DNA of 33,122 nucleotides, taken from the NCBI GenBank assembly GCA_023705985.1, contig BPTO01000017.1, positions 1-33,122 of the forward strand, in the 5' to 3' direction. The notes beneath the pieces are model-generated. The model was not told the origin of the DNA. It saw nothing but the letters and a program-made list of their open reading frames with translations, and did no database searches. This DNA comes from Candidatus Heimdallarchaeota archaeon. GTDB taxonomy: Archaea > Asgardarchaeota > Heimdallarchaeia > Heimdallarchaeales > Heimdallarchaeaceae. The position numbers were made by a program, and so were the translations under genes. Position 1 is the stretch's first letter, and each line of letters starts with the position of its first letter. Of the stretch, positions 8,327 through 16,469 are shown piece after piece.

Positions 8327-8638
8327 TTGAATCACATTTTAGTTAATGTCTAAAAATCATTCGAAATAAGTTTAATTCTATTCTAAAAGTACAACTTTGC
8401 TCTGTCCATTATCGAATTTTTCTAACAATTAAACCTAGGTAAGCTCTCCGTATAAACAGACTTAGCTGGAGCTGTAGATTGAAAAATATGTTATCGAAAT
8501 GAATAAAACACAACTATAATTTAATTATTGTTGATAAGCAGCTTAAAATTAGAAAAAGTATTTAAGCAAACTTTTCACTGTAACAGTATCTGTGTAATTG
8601 ATGTTCCATGCATTTCTTTCCCTCTCCGGTGTGATATT
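8327..8638. promoter_or_regulatory. Divergent intergenic region, cofE / AAA+ gene
   Basis: A 312-base stretch without a convincing gene. On the plus strand AAAGTATTTAAG (about 8556-8566) is a good TATA box, placing transcription start near 8590 and giving a leader of about 50 bases. The leader ends with GTGAT at 8631-8635, just before the ATG at 8639. An in-frame extension to a TTG at 8528 would read through this promoter, and its translation is Cys- and Phe-rich and unlike the rest of the protein. An imperfect inverted AGCT-CTCC / GGAGCT pair at about 8441-8474 has no clear role. Confidence 0.45.
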
Positions 8639-9877
8639 ATGACTTTATTGGAAAGAGTATTCAATATTTCGCAATATATGGATGAAAAAAAATACGATGT
8701 TCAGTCTAAAGAATTAGACACAAGTCCGTGGACGTCGGAATATTTACCTGAACTTTATGTCTCTTCTGAAAAATTGAATAGTCAAATTGCTAGACTTATT
8801 CAAATTTTAAAGGAAGGTAAGACATTATCGATCATATTGGGCAATATTAAATCTGGGAAATCCTATCTTATTAATCTCTTAAAAAATGGTTTGTCTGAAA
8901 TCTTATTCAAATACATCTCTAAGAAGAAAGCACATGTAATTTCATTTACACCAAATGATATTCCGGAATACTCTCAATCTACTTTTATGCAAGGAATTGG
9001 ACAGCAAGTATTTGGAAAATCCTATTCAACGAAGGAGCAAACAAAGGAGCAGACTGTTGTTACTCTAAAAAGATATGTAAAGGAAAAGGATTGTTTAATA
9101 GTTCTATTAATAGATGATTTTCAGAATGAAAATCTTAAATTAATTTCGAGAGATGCGGCAAAGCTCATTAACTCACTAAAGGAACATCTTGCTTGTATTA
9201 TAACTTGCAACATGAAAGATATAAGCGATTGTCAAGATGGAATGCGAGAAGGAGGTTTTAGTAATTTTTCGTATTCAATTCGTCTCCCTGAACTCACTTT
9301 AGGTGAAACATACGAATTAATCAAGAAGAGAATGTTATATGCTTTAAATCGTTCTAACATCAGAGTTACAGATATTTTCACTGAAAGAGCAATAGAATCA
9401 GCTTGGATAAACTCAAAAGGCAACCCTTGGGTACTTATCTCAATATTAGCTGATGCATATGAATACTCAAGAAAGAATGAATCTACCACTGTAGATTTTA
9501 ATGATGTGATGACTGTAATTAATATGTATTCTCGTTCCCCTGTTTTCGGTTACGCTGATAATAATGATGCTTTCATTATTCAACAAGCTTTGAATAATTT
9601 TCCACAAAGAGAAAGACAAGTTTGTGAATACTTGATTCAGAAAGATGCTTCAGCAAAAGAGTTGACTCATTATCTTTACGGAAATCTCTCATCTGCAGAA
9701 TATCGTAGTAAGTATATGGGGACTAAAAGTTTCTTAAAAAGATTGAAAGAAAAAAATGTTGTAATGGTCAAAGGGAAAGAAGGTAGATTAATTATTTTTG
9801 GGCTTACTCCTAAAATAAAAGAATGGACAACTCATTTTTCAGAAGAGAAAAAATCATCTATTAACGATGAAAATTAA
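8639..9877 (+). CDS. Orc/ExeA-like AAA+ ATPase with C-terminal winged helix
   Basis: P-loop ATPase of the Orc1/Cdc6, ExeA or archaeal STAND-like ATPase group. With the start at 8639 it has 412 residues. Walker A is GNIKSGKS (about 68-75) and Walker B is LIVLLIDDFQ (about 155-165). LPELTLGETYELIKKRM followed by a lid with SKGNPWVLISIL (the family's 'GNP' sensor-2-like region) matches the lid of ExeA/Orc proteins. The last 100 residues look like a winged helix (SAKELTHYLYG, KSFLKRLKEKNVVMVKG). The family includes replication initiators and DNA-binding regulators. This one lacks a clear origin-like repeat nearby, so a regulatory or unknown DNA-linked role is as likely as initiation. GTGAT at 8631-8635 sets the start. 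Confidence 0.65.
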   Translation: MTLLERVFNISQYMDEKKYDVQSKELDTSPWTSEYLPELYVSSEKLNSQIARLIQILKEGKTLSIILGNIKSGKSYLINLLKNGLSEILFKYISKKKAHVISFTPNDIPEYSQSTFMQGIGQQVFGKSYSTKEQTKEQTVVTLKRYVKEKDCLIVLLIDDFQNENLKLISRDAAKLINSLKEHLACIITCNMKDISDCQDGMREGGFSNFSYSIRLPELTLGETYELIKKRMLYALNRSNIRVTDIFTERAIESAWINSKGNPWVLISILADAYEYSRKNESTTVDFNDVMTVINMYSRSPVFGYADNNDAFIIQQALNNFPQRERQVCEYLIQKDASAKELTHYLYGNLSSAEYRSKYMGTKSFLKRLKEKNVVMVKGKEGRLIIFGLTPKIKEWTTHFSEEKKSSINDEN

Positions 9878-9962
9878 ATTATAGCTTGATTGAGTCGCTG
9901 TTCAGTATTTTTCAGTGGTCATATGACAGATAGATATTTACAACACTTATTATAAGAGGGCA

Positions 9963-9986
9963 GAAAGAAAAGAAAAAAAAGAAATT
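9963..9986 (-). terminator. Oligo-T terminator after the polytopic membrane protein gene
   Basis: Read on the minus strand, just past the stop codon at 9990, this stretch is almost all T with scattered C (including an eight-T run), the usual archaeal intrinsic termination signal. No hairpin is needed or seen. Confidence 0.55.
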
Positions 9987-9989
9987 AAG

Positions 9990-11135
9990 CTATTTGTTTG
10001 CGATTCTTCGAATGATTGTTATAATTAGAAATATAACATATGCTATTAGCATATTGAGAAGAAGAAGGTTAGTGAATTCTGTAAATAATGTAAAGAATGC
10101 TGCACCTCTAAGGTAGAAGCTGGAATTCATTAAATTTAGTATTGTGGAACTGAAACCAAATGCGATAATACCAACTGCGATATTTAGGGAGAAGAACGAA
10201 CCTTCAAAATTAAATTTCATATATCCTAAAGTTCCTTCAGCTCTTTGATGAACTATAAGAGCAAGGCCTAAACCTATTATGAAGCCAACTATTGGCAAAA
10301 TGTAGAATATATTGAGAAGCTTTACTGAAGAGAATATTCCATGACGTTCTTTCTCAAAAAGGATATTAAAGAACTGGGTATTTTCTTCAGTATAAATAGA
10401 ATTGGCAGTAAATTCATCATAAGTTCCATGACTTAATATACTGAAAACTAGTGCTCCAGCAATAGCTAAGAAAATCAATATTTGGCCGAATATTTCGAAT
10501 TTTTTCCCTTCAATACTAGCAGTGTACCTTTTTCTTGACAATATGATGAATGCAATCATATAAACCAAGGAAAAAACAGCTAACACTACATCGAAAACAG
10601 GAAAACCATTTACTGATTCTCCATACGCAACATTGACATGATAATCGAAAAATGCTTCATGTGCTGAAGTTAAATTCGTAGCTAGACTTATTCCAGCTCC
10701 AATTAATCCTTGGATCCCAAAAAGAATACCTATGGATAAAAATGCTGATTGTCCAGACATCTCTCTTGTAGCGAAAAATCCTGAAAGCAGTGCTGTAACA
10801 AGAAAAATGATTATTGCTGCTGTGAATGCATATCCTGCCGTGCTAGAATTCGAGTCAAATGGATGGTAAAACGATAATGCTGCTGCCATTGCTATGAGTA
10901 TTGAAGCAACGATATTTCTTGCTATTGCACATGTTACCATAATCACTGCTAGAGTAAATGTTATTGTTACTGGGGTAAACCAATCCCAAAGTGCCCTTAC
11001 TGTTAAAATATTAAAAAAAGGAAGAACAAATTCAGTAACTGCAACAAGTCCTACGCCAATTACAGTGGCTATCAACGCTCTTTTACTAAAAAATTGTCCA
11101 AAGTGAAAGAATTTTGTTTCTGTCATTTCTGTCAT
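9990..11135 (-). CDS. Polytopic membrane protein, unknown function
   Basis: I do not recognise this family. The 381-residue protein has nine or ten hydrophobic segments spread through its length (for example FTAAIIIFLVTALLSGFF, VVLAVFSLVYMIAFIIL and NIFYILPIVGFIIGLGLALI). A soluble loop of about 45 residues with FTANSIYTEENTQFFNILFE lies near residues 240-280. No signal peptide, transporter signature or metal motif is evident. The start ATG at 11135 has a second ATG three codons in. It lies downstream of the four-helix protein and the ABC ATPase on the same strand, but a T-run terminator at 11185-11192 suggests its own promoter. A partnership with the ABC ATPase is possible only by position; it does not resemble an FtsX/MacB permease. 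Confidence 0.6.
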   Translation of the reverse strand: MTEMTETKFFHFGQFFSKRALIATVIGVGLVAVTEFVLPFFNILTVRALWDWFTPVTITFTLAVIMVTCAIARNIVASILIAMAAALSFYHPFDSNSSTAGYAFTAAIIIFLVTALLSGFFATREMSGQSAFLSIGILFGIQGLIGAGISLATNLTSAHEAFFDYHVNVAYGESVNGFPVFDVVLAVFSLVYMIAFIILSRKRYTASIEGKKFEIFGQILIFLAIAGALVFSILSHGTYDEFTANSIYTEENTQFFNILFEKERHGIFSSVKLLNIFYILPIVGFIIGLGLALIVHQRAEGTLGYMKFNFEGSFFSLNIAVGIIAFGFSSTILNLMNSSFYLRGAAFFTLFTEFTNLLLLNMLIAYVIFLIITIIRRIANK

Positions 11136-11184
11136 ATTTATCTATCTCTTTTATTTTACTGATAAGAACAATTAACTGTATCAT

Positions 11185-11192
11185 AAAAAAAA
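11185..11192 (-). terminator. T8 terminator after the four-helix membrane protein gene
   Basis: Eight A residues on the plus strand give an uninterrupted T8 run on the minus strand, about 30 bases beyond the stop codon at 11221. This is a plausible archaeal terminator separating the two membrane protein genes. Confidence 0.45.
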
Positions 11193-11220
11193 GGTTTTGG
11201 AAGTCTAAGTGAATTTTTTT

Positions 11221-11634
11221 TCACCTTCTGGAGTCTCCAATTGACATTAATGTTGTTCCTATATATGTTAGAACTCCAGATGCTGCTGCTATCATAATAA
11301 CCCAGATACCATCTATTCCATTTTCGATATTGAGACTTACATTGTCTTTTTGCCAAATAGCTAGAAATGTGGTTAATAATACGATTGCTGCGAGCATAAA
11401 TCCTGTGAGTGTCAAATAAGCGTTTTTTTCACTTTCTTTAAATGAAGAGGATACAGAACCTAGAGTAAAACCTCCAAGAATACCTATAGCTAAATAAAAT
11501 AGAAACCACCAATAACTATCAGTGAGCTGTACAATGGATATAACAACTCCAAAGATTCCAATCGCCGTTAATGCTCCCCCTATGAAAGACGCTGGTCGAG
11601 GCATATCATCATCCCTACTTACTCGAATCCCCAT
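11221..11634 (-). CDS. Small four-helix membrane protein, unknown function
   Basis: A 137-residue protein with four hydrophobic segments: IGGALTAIGIFGVVISIV, WWFLFYLAIGILGGFTLG, LTLTGFMLAAIVLLTTFLA and GIWVIMIAAASGVLTYIG. A short charged N-terminus (MGIRVSRDDD) precedes the first, and a charged C-terminus (SIGDSRR) ends it. I cannot assign a family. It begins 60 bases after the ABC ATPase gene stops, on the same strand, so it could be co-transcribed with it. The overlapping reading frame 11156-11356 is not a gene. Confidence 0.6.
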   Translation of the reverse strand: MGIRVSRDDDMPRPASFIGGALTAIGIFGVVISIVQLTDSYWWFLFYLAIGILGGFTLGSVSSSFKESEKNAYLTLTGFMLAAIVLLTTFLAIWQKDNVSLNIENGIDGIWVIMIAAASGVLTYIGTTLMSIGDSRR

Positions 11635-11694
11635 GCTTACTTATTAATATTTCTAAAAAATATTCTCCTATTCATTTTTTACTTATCCTTTTCA

Positions 11695-12495
11695 TCATTC
11701 ATCAAACGTTGCACTGCAGGATGGACAAAATTTGAGTGATTTGTTGACTTTTTTTCCACAACCAGAGCAGCATATATTATCTTCAATTATTAAACCGTCA
11801 TTCATCACAATTTGCCTATCAGCTTTGGCTGAAATGTGATTTTCGTGAGTAACAAAAATCAGCGTTTTGTTTCCCTCTTTGCTTACACGTAAAAGTAAAT
11901 CTATTATTCTATTTCCTGTAGCAGAATCTAAATTTCCAGTAGGTTCATCGGCTAGAATGATTTTCACGTCATTTCCAAGAGCTCTAGCTATTGCAACTCT
12001 TTGCTGTTCTCCTCCTGATAACTGATTAGGCTTATGGTCTGCACGATCATCTAGATTTACTATTTTGAGCAACTCTTCAACCTTTTCTTTTCTTTCAGAT
12101 TTAGGTTTTTTGGTAAGAATCATTGGCATTTCAATATTCTTGGCTGCTGTAAGTTCTTCTAGAAGGTTGAAGTTCTGGAAAACATACCCTATTGTTTCTC
12201 TTCTCATGTAACTTAGTTGTTTATCTGTTAGACTACTCAAATCATGGCCATCAATAATGATTTTACCACTGTCTACATAATCTAAAGCTCCTATTATGTT
12301 TAATAGGGTTGTTTTTCCACTCCCTGATGAACCAACTATTGAAACAATTTCTCCTCTATTAATAGATAATTTTATTGAATTTAATGCTAGTACTTTAACT
12401 TCCCCCATATCGTAATGTTTATGCACATTGTCAACTATAATAAAACCCTTCGTAACATTCTTGGGTTGAATAGGTACAGAGTTGGAGGCTTTCAT
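11695..12495 (-). CDS. ABC transporter ATPase (MacB/LolD type) with C-terminal zinc ribbon
   Basis: ATPase of the family that drives MacB/LolD/FtsE-type exporters and mechanotransmitters. All motifs are intact: Walker A GSSGSGKT (about 55-62), Q-loop VFQNFNLL, signature LSGGEQQRVAIARAL, Walker B IILADEPTGNLD and switch histidine VTHE. After the ATPase core, about 25 residues carry a treble C-x2-C-x10-C-x2-C zinc ribbon (CSGCGKKVNKSLKFCPSC), which is not part of the standard family. The usual FtsX-like permease is not next door; the two neighbouring downstream genes encode membrane proteins of other kinds. The ribbon may mediate recruitment to a partner. The gene follows the MazG-like gene by 27 bases. 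Confidence 0.9.
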   Translation of the reverse strand: MKASNSVPIQPKNVTKGFIIVDNVHKHYDMGEVKVLALNSIKLSINRGEIVSIVGSSGSGKTTLLNIIGALDYVDSGKIIIDGHDLSSLTDKQLSYMRRETIGYVFQNFNLLEELTAAKNIEMPMILTKKPKSERKEKVEELLKIVNLDDRADHKPNQLSGGEQQRVAIARALGNDVKIILADEPTGNLDSATGNRIIDLLLRVSKEGNKTLIFVTHENHISAKADRQIVMNDGLIIEDNICCSGCGKKVNKSLKFCPSCSATFDE

Positions 12496-12522
12496 TGGTC
12501 ATTCATTAGTCCAAGTATTTTT

Positions 12523-12855
12523 TTATGTATCGGTCGTAGGAAATCTTTTTTTCATAATTTCAAACTCTTTTTTCCAAGCTTCCTCAATATTGATATCTAG
12601 GATCATGCATAATTGCAGGAAAAGATTGAAAACTTGAGCAAATTCTCTAGGCATTTGTGAATCATCGGGTTTTTTATGACCCATGCTTTCTGTTTTGTAA
12701 TCGGATAAAAATAAAAGGTGCTTACTTATTTCTCCAAGCTCTTCAATCAAGTGAATAAAAACCTCATTAGGTGAAAATCTAAGCCAATCTCTGTCTTCAA
12801 GAAACTCCCTTAATTCTGATTTTAATTCTTCTAAAGTCAAGCTTTCTTCTTTCAT
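12523..12855 (-). CDS. MazG-like NTP pyrophosphohydrolase-fold protein
   Basis: Small all-alpha protein (110 residues) of the MazG / phosphoribosyl-ATP pyrophosphatase / dUTPase-like superfamily, whose members hydrolyse nucleoside triphosphates to monophosphates. It shows the first metal motif in FIHLIEELGEISKHLL and the second helix in REFAQVFNLFLQLCMILDINIEEAWKKE. In the canonical ExxE...ExxD arrangement the last position should be Asp; here it is Gln (E-F-A-Q), so metal binding or activity may be altered. Its ATG overlaps the stop of the winged-helix/RING gene in an ATGA arrangement, so translation is coupled. Function linked to that protein is inferred from position only. Confidence 0.65.
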   Translation of the reverse strand: MKEESLTLEELKSELREFLEDRDWLRFSPNEVFIHLIEELGEISKHLLFLSDYKTESMGHKKPDDSQMPREFAQVFNLFLQLCMILDINIEEAWKKEFEIMKKRFPTTDT

Positions 12856-14978
12856 AGTGTTACCTTTTTAAGAGTTCTTTGAGAAATTCTGGATTTACAT
12901 AAAGGGCATTCTGATTTGATAGATATCCACTTCAGTAAGTGTTCTCTATGTGCTAAATTAGTGCAGCTAGGACATTCGTAAACTTCATCACCACTCTTGA
13001 TTAGACCCTGACACACTGTACATAGCGATGGCATTTGTCTGCAGTTGCTGCATGGGTTGTAAGGTGATTTTAATATATATCCACAATTTAGACATTTTGC
13101 TTTTTTAGCTGGTTCTATCAATTTCCCTATTCTTTCAAAATATGAAGTGGTTAATCTTCCTTTATAATATCCAAAAGCAGTTAACTGACATAAAAGCTTG
13201 AAAAGATCCTCTTTTTCCATCGAAAGTGAATTGGCTAAATTGCTTATCTTTACACGTTTTCTCCTTGATTTCTCAATTTCATTTACTAGACGAACATATA
13301 TTTTTCCTAGATCTTCTAGTTCTTTATTTGGCATGAAAGATTGGCTTGAAATTATGAAAGCGCTATTTCTCTTTATCTCTAATACTATTAGAGCTGATCC
13401 TACTAGCTCGTATAAAATATTCTTTACAGCTGTTATGGATTTATTCCATAGTTTCTGAATCATTTTTAGATTTATACTATCATTTGATATGATATAACCA
13501 AAAATCTCTATAAAGTGTGATTCAAAGTCCTCGAGTTGACTCAATGGTGGAAACAGAGGGATTTCATCAGGTATTAATCTATTTCCTACAATAGACCCTT
13601 TTATTAGTCCTTTTCCATAAAAACCGTACAATTTTTCTACTGCAAAATTTTTATCTATCCCCAAAGCAACAGAAATGTCTTTTACTGATATAATTGTTTT
13701 AGATATCACCATCCCTAAGACTATCTTCTCCCATCTTTCCAATGTTCCTTCTTGAGCTCTGCTGTATCGATTTACTTTGTTTATTTGAAGTCTATTGCCT
13801 TTCAATGTACAATCTACGAATCCGTCAAGCATCAGATTTATTACTGCTTCTGTGATTTCGTCTTCAGAACGACTCATGCTATTAGCTAATTTCTTAATTG
13901 CAATAGTGTTTTTTGTAGAAAGTAACCCAAATAATGCTTCATAATTAAAAAAACTGAGTGTAGCCATTTCTTCTATGGTTCGAACTGGTCTTAAATCTAG
14001 TTCCACAAGTGGAGTTACACTTACTTTATCAGTAAATGTAACCTGAAAAGTTCCCTTTGCTGTGAGTTCTGCTAGAATTCTGAGAATATTAATTGAATCT
14101 TTTTCTACATATTTGCTAATCGATTTTATTGTTGCTTTTTTTCTTAATAATAAATATCCAACTGTGTCTTTCTCTTCTTCATCTAAATCAGAAAGAGATA
14201 TTTTTCTTGGACTTATCATGAATTTTGATACTGTTACAATAACTTCACTGCTTAAAAAGCCAGTTTCGAGTTGAATTTTAGCTTCAAGTTTTCCATTTAA
14301 AAGTAATTTAGCTATGTTGTACAACACTTTTTCTCTTTTAATTCCTGTATCTTTTGCAACTTCAATAAGAATAGCTTTTCTTCGCATCATACATGTTCCT
14401 ATGATAAAAATATCCTCATCACTGATTTTTTCTTTTTTATCTAGTTGCTCTATTTTTATTGAGTTGATGTATCCTTTACTAATGTACCCTGCAAAATATC
14501 CATATTTTACAAGATCCATTAAATTATCTTTTATTTGTTCTTTAGAGATAATACAGATATTTGCTAGTTCACTGACTTTCACTTTTGGTAATGGTATTAA
14601 TATTCCTAAAATGATGATTTGTAGTTCTGTCAATTTTTTCTTAGATATTATTGGATATTTATAGAAATTACTTACAATAAATGTTCCTTTTTTGTAATGA
14701 CCTCTTAAAATTAGATCTTGAATCAAGAATTGTATGAATTGCTTAACTATTGCTTCTTTTAGTTTTAATTCAGTGGCAACCTTACGTATTGAAATTTCTC
14801 TATAGAGATATAGTTGAGTTAAAATATATGTTCTTTTAGCTTTAGCAACCTTAATCTCTTTATACTGTAAATTATATACATCATCACGTTCCATTGTCAG
14901 AGCAATCAACTCGAAAAGGTTAGAAAAATATTCTCTTCCGTACCTTATTAATATTCTCTTATTATTAACAACTGGCAA
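12852..14978 (-). CDS. Tandem winged-helix protein with C-terminal zinc ribbon and RING-like finger
   Basis: A 708-residue protein of repeated winged-helix units (about six or seven), each a helix-turn-helix pattern such as SIRKVATELKLKEAIVKQFI, VKVSELANICIISKEQIKDN and VKISNLANSLSMEKEDLFKL. The C-terminus holds two zinc modules. A ribbon has C629, C632, C643 and C646. A RING-like finger follows the pattern C653-x2-C656-x12-C669-x2-C672-x4-H677-x2-H680-x10-C691-x2-C694, including a W after the helix. RING fingers typically recruit ubiquitin E2s, and the Smc5/6 subunit Nse1 also joins winged helices to a RING-like domain, so an E3-like or scaffold role is possible but unproven. The start is a TTG at 14978 without a clear ribosome-binding site; an ATG at 14894 is an alternative. 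It is upstream of and coupled to the MazG-like gene. Confidence 0.7.
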   Translation of the reverse strand: MPVVNNKRILIRYGREYFSNLFELIALTMERDDVYNLQYKEIKVAKAKRTYILTQLYLYREISIRKVATELKLKEAIVKQFIQFLIQDLILRGHYKKGTFIVSNFYKYPIISKKKLTELQIIILGILIPLPKVKVSELANICIISKEQIKDNLMDLVKYGYFAGYISKGYINSIKIEQLDKKEKISDEDIFIIGTCMMRRKAILIEVAKDTGIKREKVLYNIAKLLLNGKLEAKIQLETGFLSSEVIVTVSKFMISPRKISLSDLDEEEKDTVGYLLLRKKATIKSISKYVEKDSINILRILAELTAKGTFQVTFTDKVSVTPLVELDLRPVRTIEEMATLSFFNYEALFGLLSTKNTIAIKKLANSMSRSEDEITEAVINLMLDGFVDCTLKGNRLQINKVNRYSRAQEGTLERWEKIVLGMVISKTIISVKDISVALGIDKNFAVEKLYGFYGKGLIKGSIVGNRLIPDEIPLFPPLSQLEDFESHFIEIFGYIISNDSINLKMIQKLWNKSITAVKNILYELVGSALIVLEIKRNSAFIISSQSFMPNKELEDLGKIYVRLVNEIEKSRRKRVKISNLANSLSMEKEDLFKLLCQLTAFGYYKGRLTTSYFERIGKLIEPAKKAKCLNCGYILKSPYNPCSNCRQMPSLCTVCQGLIKSGDEVYECPSCTNLAHREHLLKWISIKSECPLCKSRISQRTLKKVTL

Positions 14979-15007
14979 TTGCAGAAAGAGACTAAGTTAA
15001 CTAAGGT

Positions 15008-16303
15008 TTAGACTCTTTCAAGGTATTTTTTGTTTTCCCACTCTTTTACAGCTTCAAACCCTTTACTTTTGATATCTAAGTACTCTTTGTATTCTCGGCG
15101 TTTAACATCAAGATAAATGTCAACTATCTCTTTTCCAAGTACTTCTTGAATAAATTGACTTTTTTCCATGAAATCAAGCGCTTCATTAAGATCTGAAGGT
15201 AATTGTGTTATACCCATTTCTTTCCTTTCTTCAGAAGTTAGTTTCTCAACATTCTTTGTCGTGGGAGGTATTGGTTCTATTTTTCTTCTAATACCATCTA
15301 ATCCAGCTGCTAATAGTAACGCTTTTGCAAAATATATATTTGTTGCACCATCTGCTGCTCTATATTCAATCCTAGCTTTTTTCTCATAACCAGGAACGCG
15401 AATTAAAGCTGTCCTATTGGCTACTCCCCAAGATTTAAACACAGGGGCTTCATGACCTGGAACGAGTCTTTTATAGGAGTTTGTTGTAGGATTAAAGAAA
15501 GCTGTCATCGCATCAACATGCTCTAAGATTCCACCTACAAAATATCTTAAAGAATCACTTATACCTTTCTCTTCATCTGAAAAAATGTTAACTCCATCTC
15601 TTGTCAAAAACTGATGTATATGTAAACCATTACCTGCTTGATCATGGAAGGGTTTTGGCATAAATGTTCCAATTAATCCCTCAAGCACTGATTCAGTTTT
15701 AATTATCATTTTAGAAGTTTGAGAATTATCTGCTTGAATGAGTGCATCATCCATACCTAATTCAATTTCCTGTTGTCCTAAACCACATTCATGGTGAATA
15801 GTTTTCATTGAAATATCCATATCCCTCATATCGTCTGCAATTGTTCTTCTAAGAAGTGCAAGACTGTCAAAAGGTAAAGTGTCCATATACACACCATCAT
15901 CTGCGGGGGTGTAATCATCAAGAACAAAGAACCATTCAAGTTCTGGTCTTGTTTTGTATTCAAAACCCATTGCTTTAGCACTTTGTATTCCTTTTTTCAG
16001 GATACTTCGGGGGTCTGTAGGATGTGGAAATCCATCATTTGTATGAATATCACAGATGAATCTTCCTACTCTTAGATCCCAAGGTAGTACAGCAAATGTA
16101 TCTAGATCTGGTACTACTCTCATATCACTTTGCTCAGTTTTTAGAAATCCTAGAGAAGAGCCATCAACTCCTGATCCTTCATGCATTTCCTCCCAAATAT
16201 CTGCAGGGAACTCAACTGATTTTAATTCACCAAAAAGAGTAGTGAAATGAAATTGAATATAATCAACCTCTTTTTCTTTAAATATCGCCTTGAAATCCTT
16301 CAT
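15008..16303 (-). CDS. glnA: Glutamine synthetase, type I
   Basis: Makes glutamine from glutamate, ammonia and ATP in the cytoplasm; a dodecamer in this family. Landmarks are GSGVDGSSLGF near the N-terminus, KTRPELEWFF and HHECGLGQQEIEL (metal and glutamate site), GNGLHIHQFL, NPTTNSYKRLVPGHEAP (ATP/glutamate flap region) and RIEYRAADGATNIY. The length of 431 residues and the region after PPTTKN, where the adenylylation Tyr of the beta class is missing (KNVEKLTSEE), fit the alpha class, so control by adenylylation is unlikely. The ATG at 16303 is preceded by GTGA about nine bases away. It is divergent from the AIR-synthase-like gene and followed after 29 bases by the winged-helix/RING gene. 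Confidence 0.95.
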   Translation of the reverse strand: MKDFKAIFKEKEVDYIQFHFTTLFGELKSVEFPADIWEEMHEGSGVDGSSLGFLKTEQSDMRVVPDLDTFAVLPWDLRVGRFICDIHTNDGFPHPTDPRSILKKGIQSAKAMGFEYKTRPELEWFFVLDDYTPADDGVYMDTLPFDSLALLRRTIADDMRDMDISMKTIHHECGLGQQEIELGMDDALIQADNSQTSKMIIKTESVLEGLIGTFMPKPFHDQAGNGLHIHQFLTRDGVNIFSDEEKGISDSLRYFVGGILEHVDAMTAFFNPTTNSYKRLVPGHEAPVFKSWGVANRTALIRVPGYEKKARIEYRAADGATNIYFAKALLLAAGLDGIRRKIEPIPPTTKNVEKLTSEERKEMGITQLPSDLNEALDFMEKSQFIQEVLGKEIVDIYLDVKRREYKEYLDIKSKGFEAVKEWENKKYLERV

Positions 16304-16469
16304 TTCTTTTCACTTGAACGTTTTCTATAATTATCTGATAAGAAATGCTTCAATTAAATAATTTTGTGGTTATGACTTATGTAATTATGCTTTTCCAAGA
16401 AATTTCCTTGAGAATACTTTATTTTCATACGTAGAAAAATTTTAGAAAGTTAAGAATCTTTGTACTTTA
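16304..16469. promoter_or_regulatory. Divergent promoter region, glnA / AIR-synthase-like gene
   Basis: A 166-base AT-rich region with no gene. On the glnA side TTATAG (plus-strand CTATAA at about 16325-16330) is about 25 bases from its ATG. On the other side the match is weaker (TTTTAG near 16440, about 28 bases before the ATG at 16470). No clear operator palindrome stands out. Confidence 0.35.

Noticed and set aside
8528-8638. Longer N-terminus of the AAA+ ATPase from TTG 8528
   Set aside because: It spans the TATA box near 8558-8566, and GTGAT at 8631-8635 supports the ATG at 8639.
11156-11356. Reading frame of 66 codons on the minus strand
   Set aside because: It overlaps the four-helix membrane protein in another frame, and its composition and lack of hydrophobic pattern do not look like a protein.
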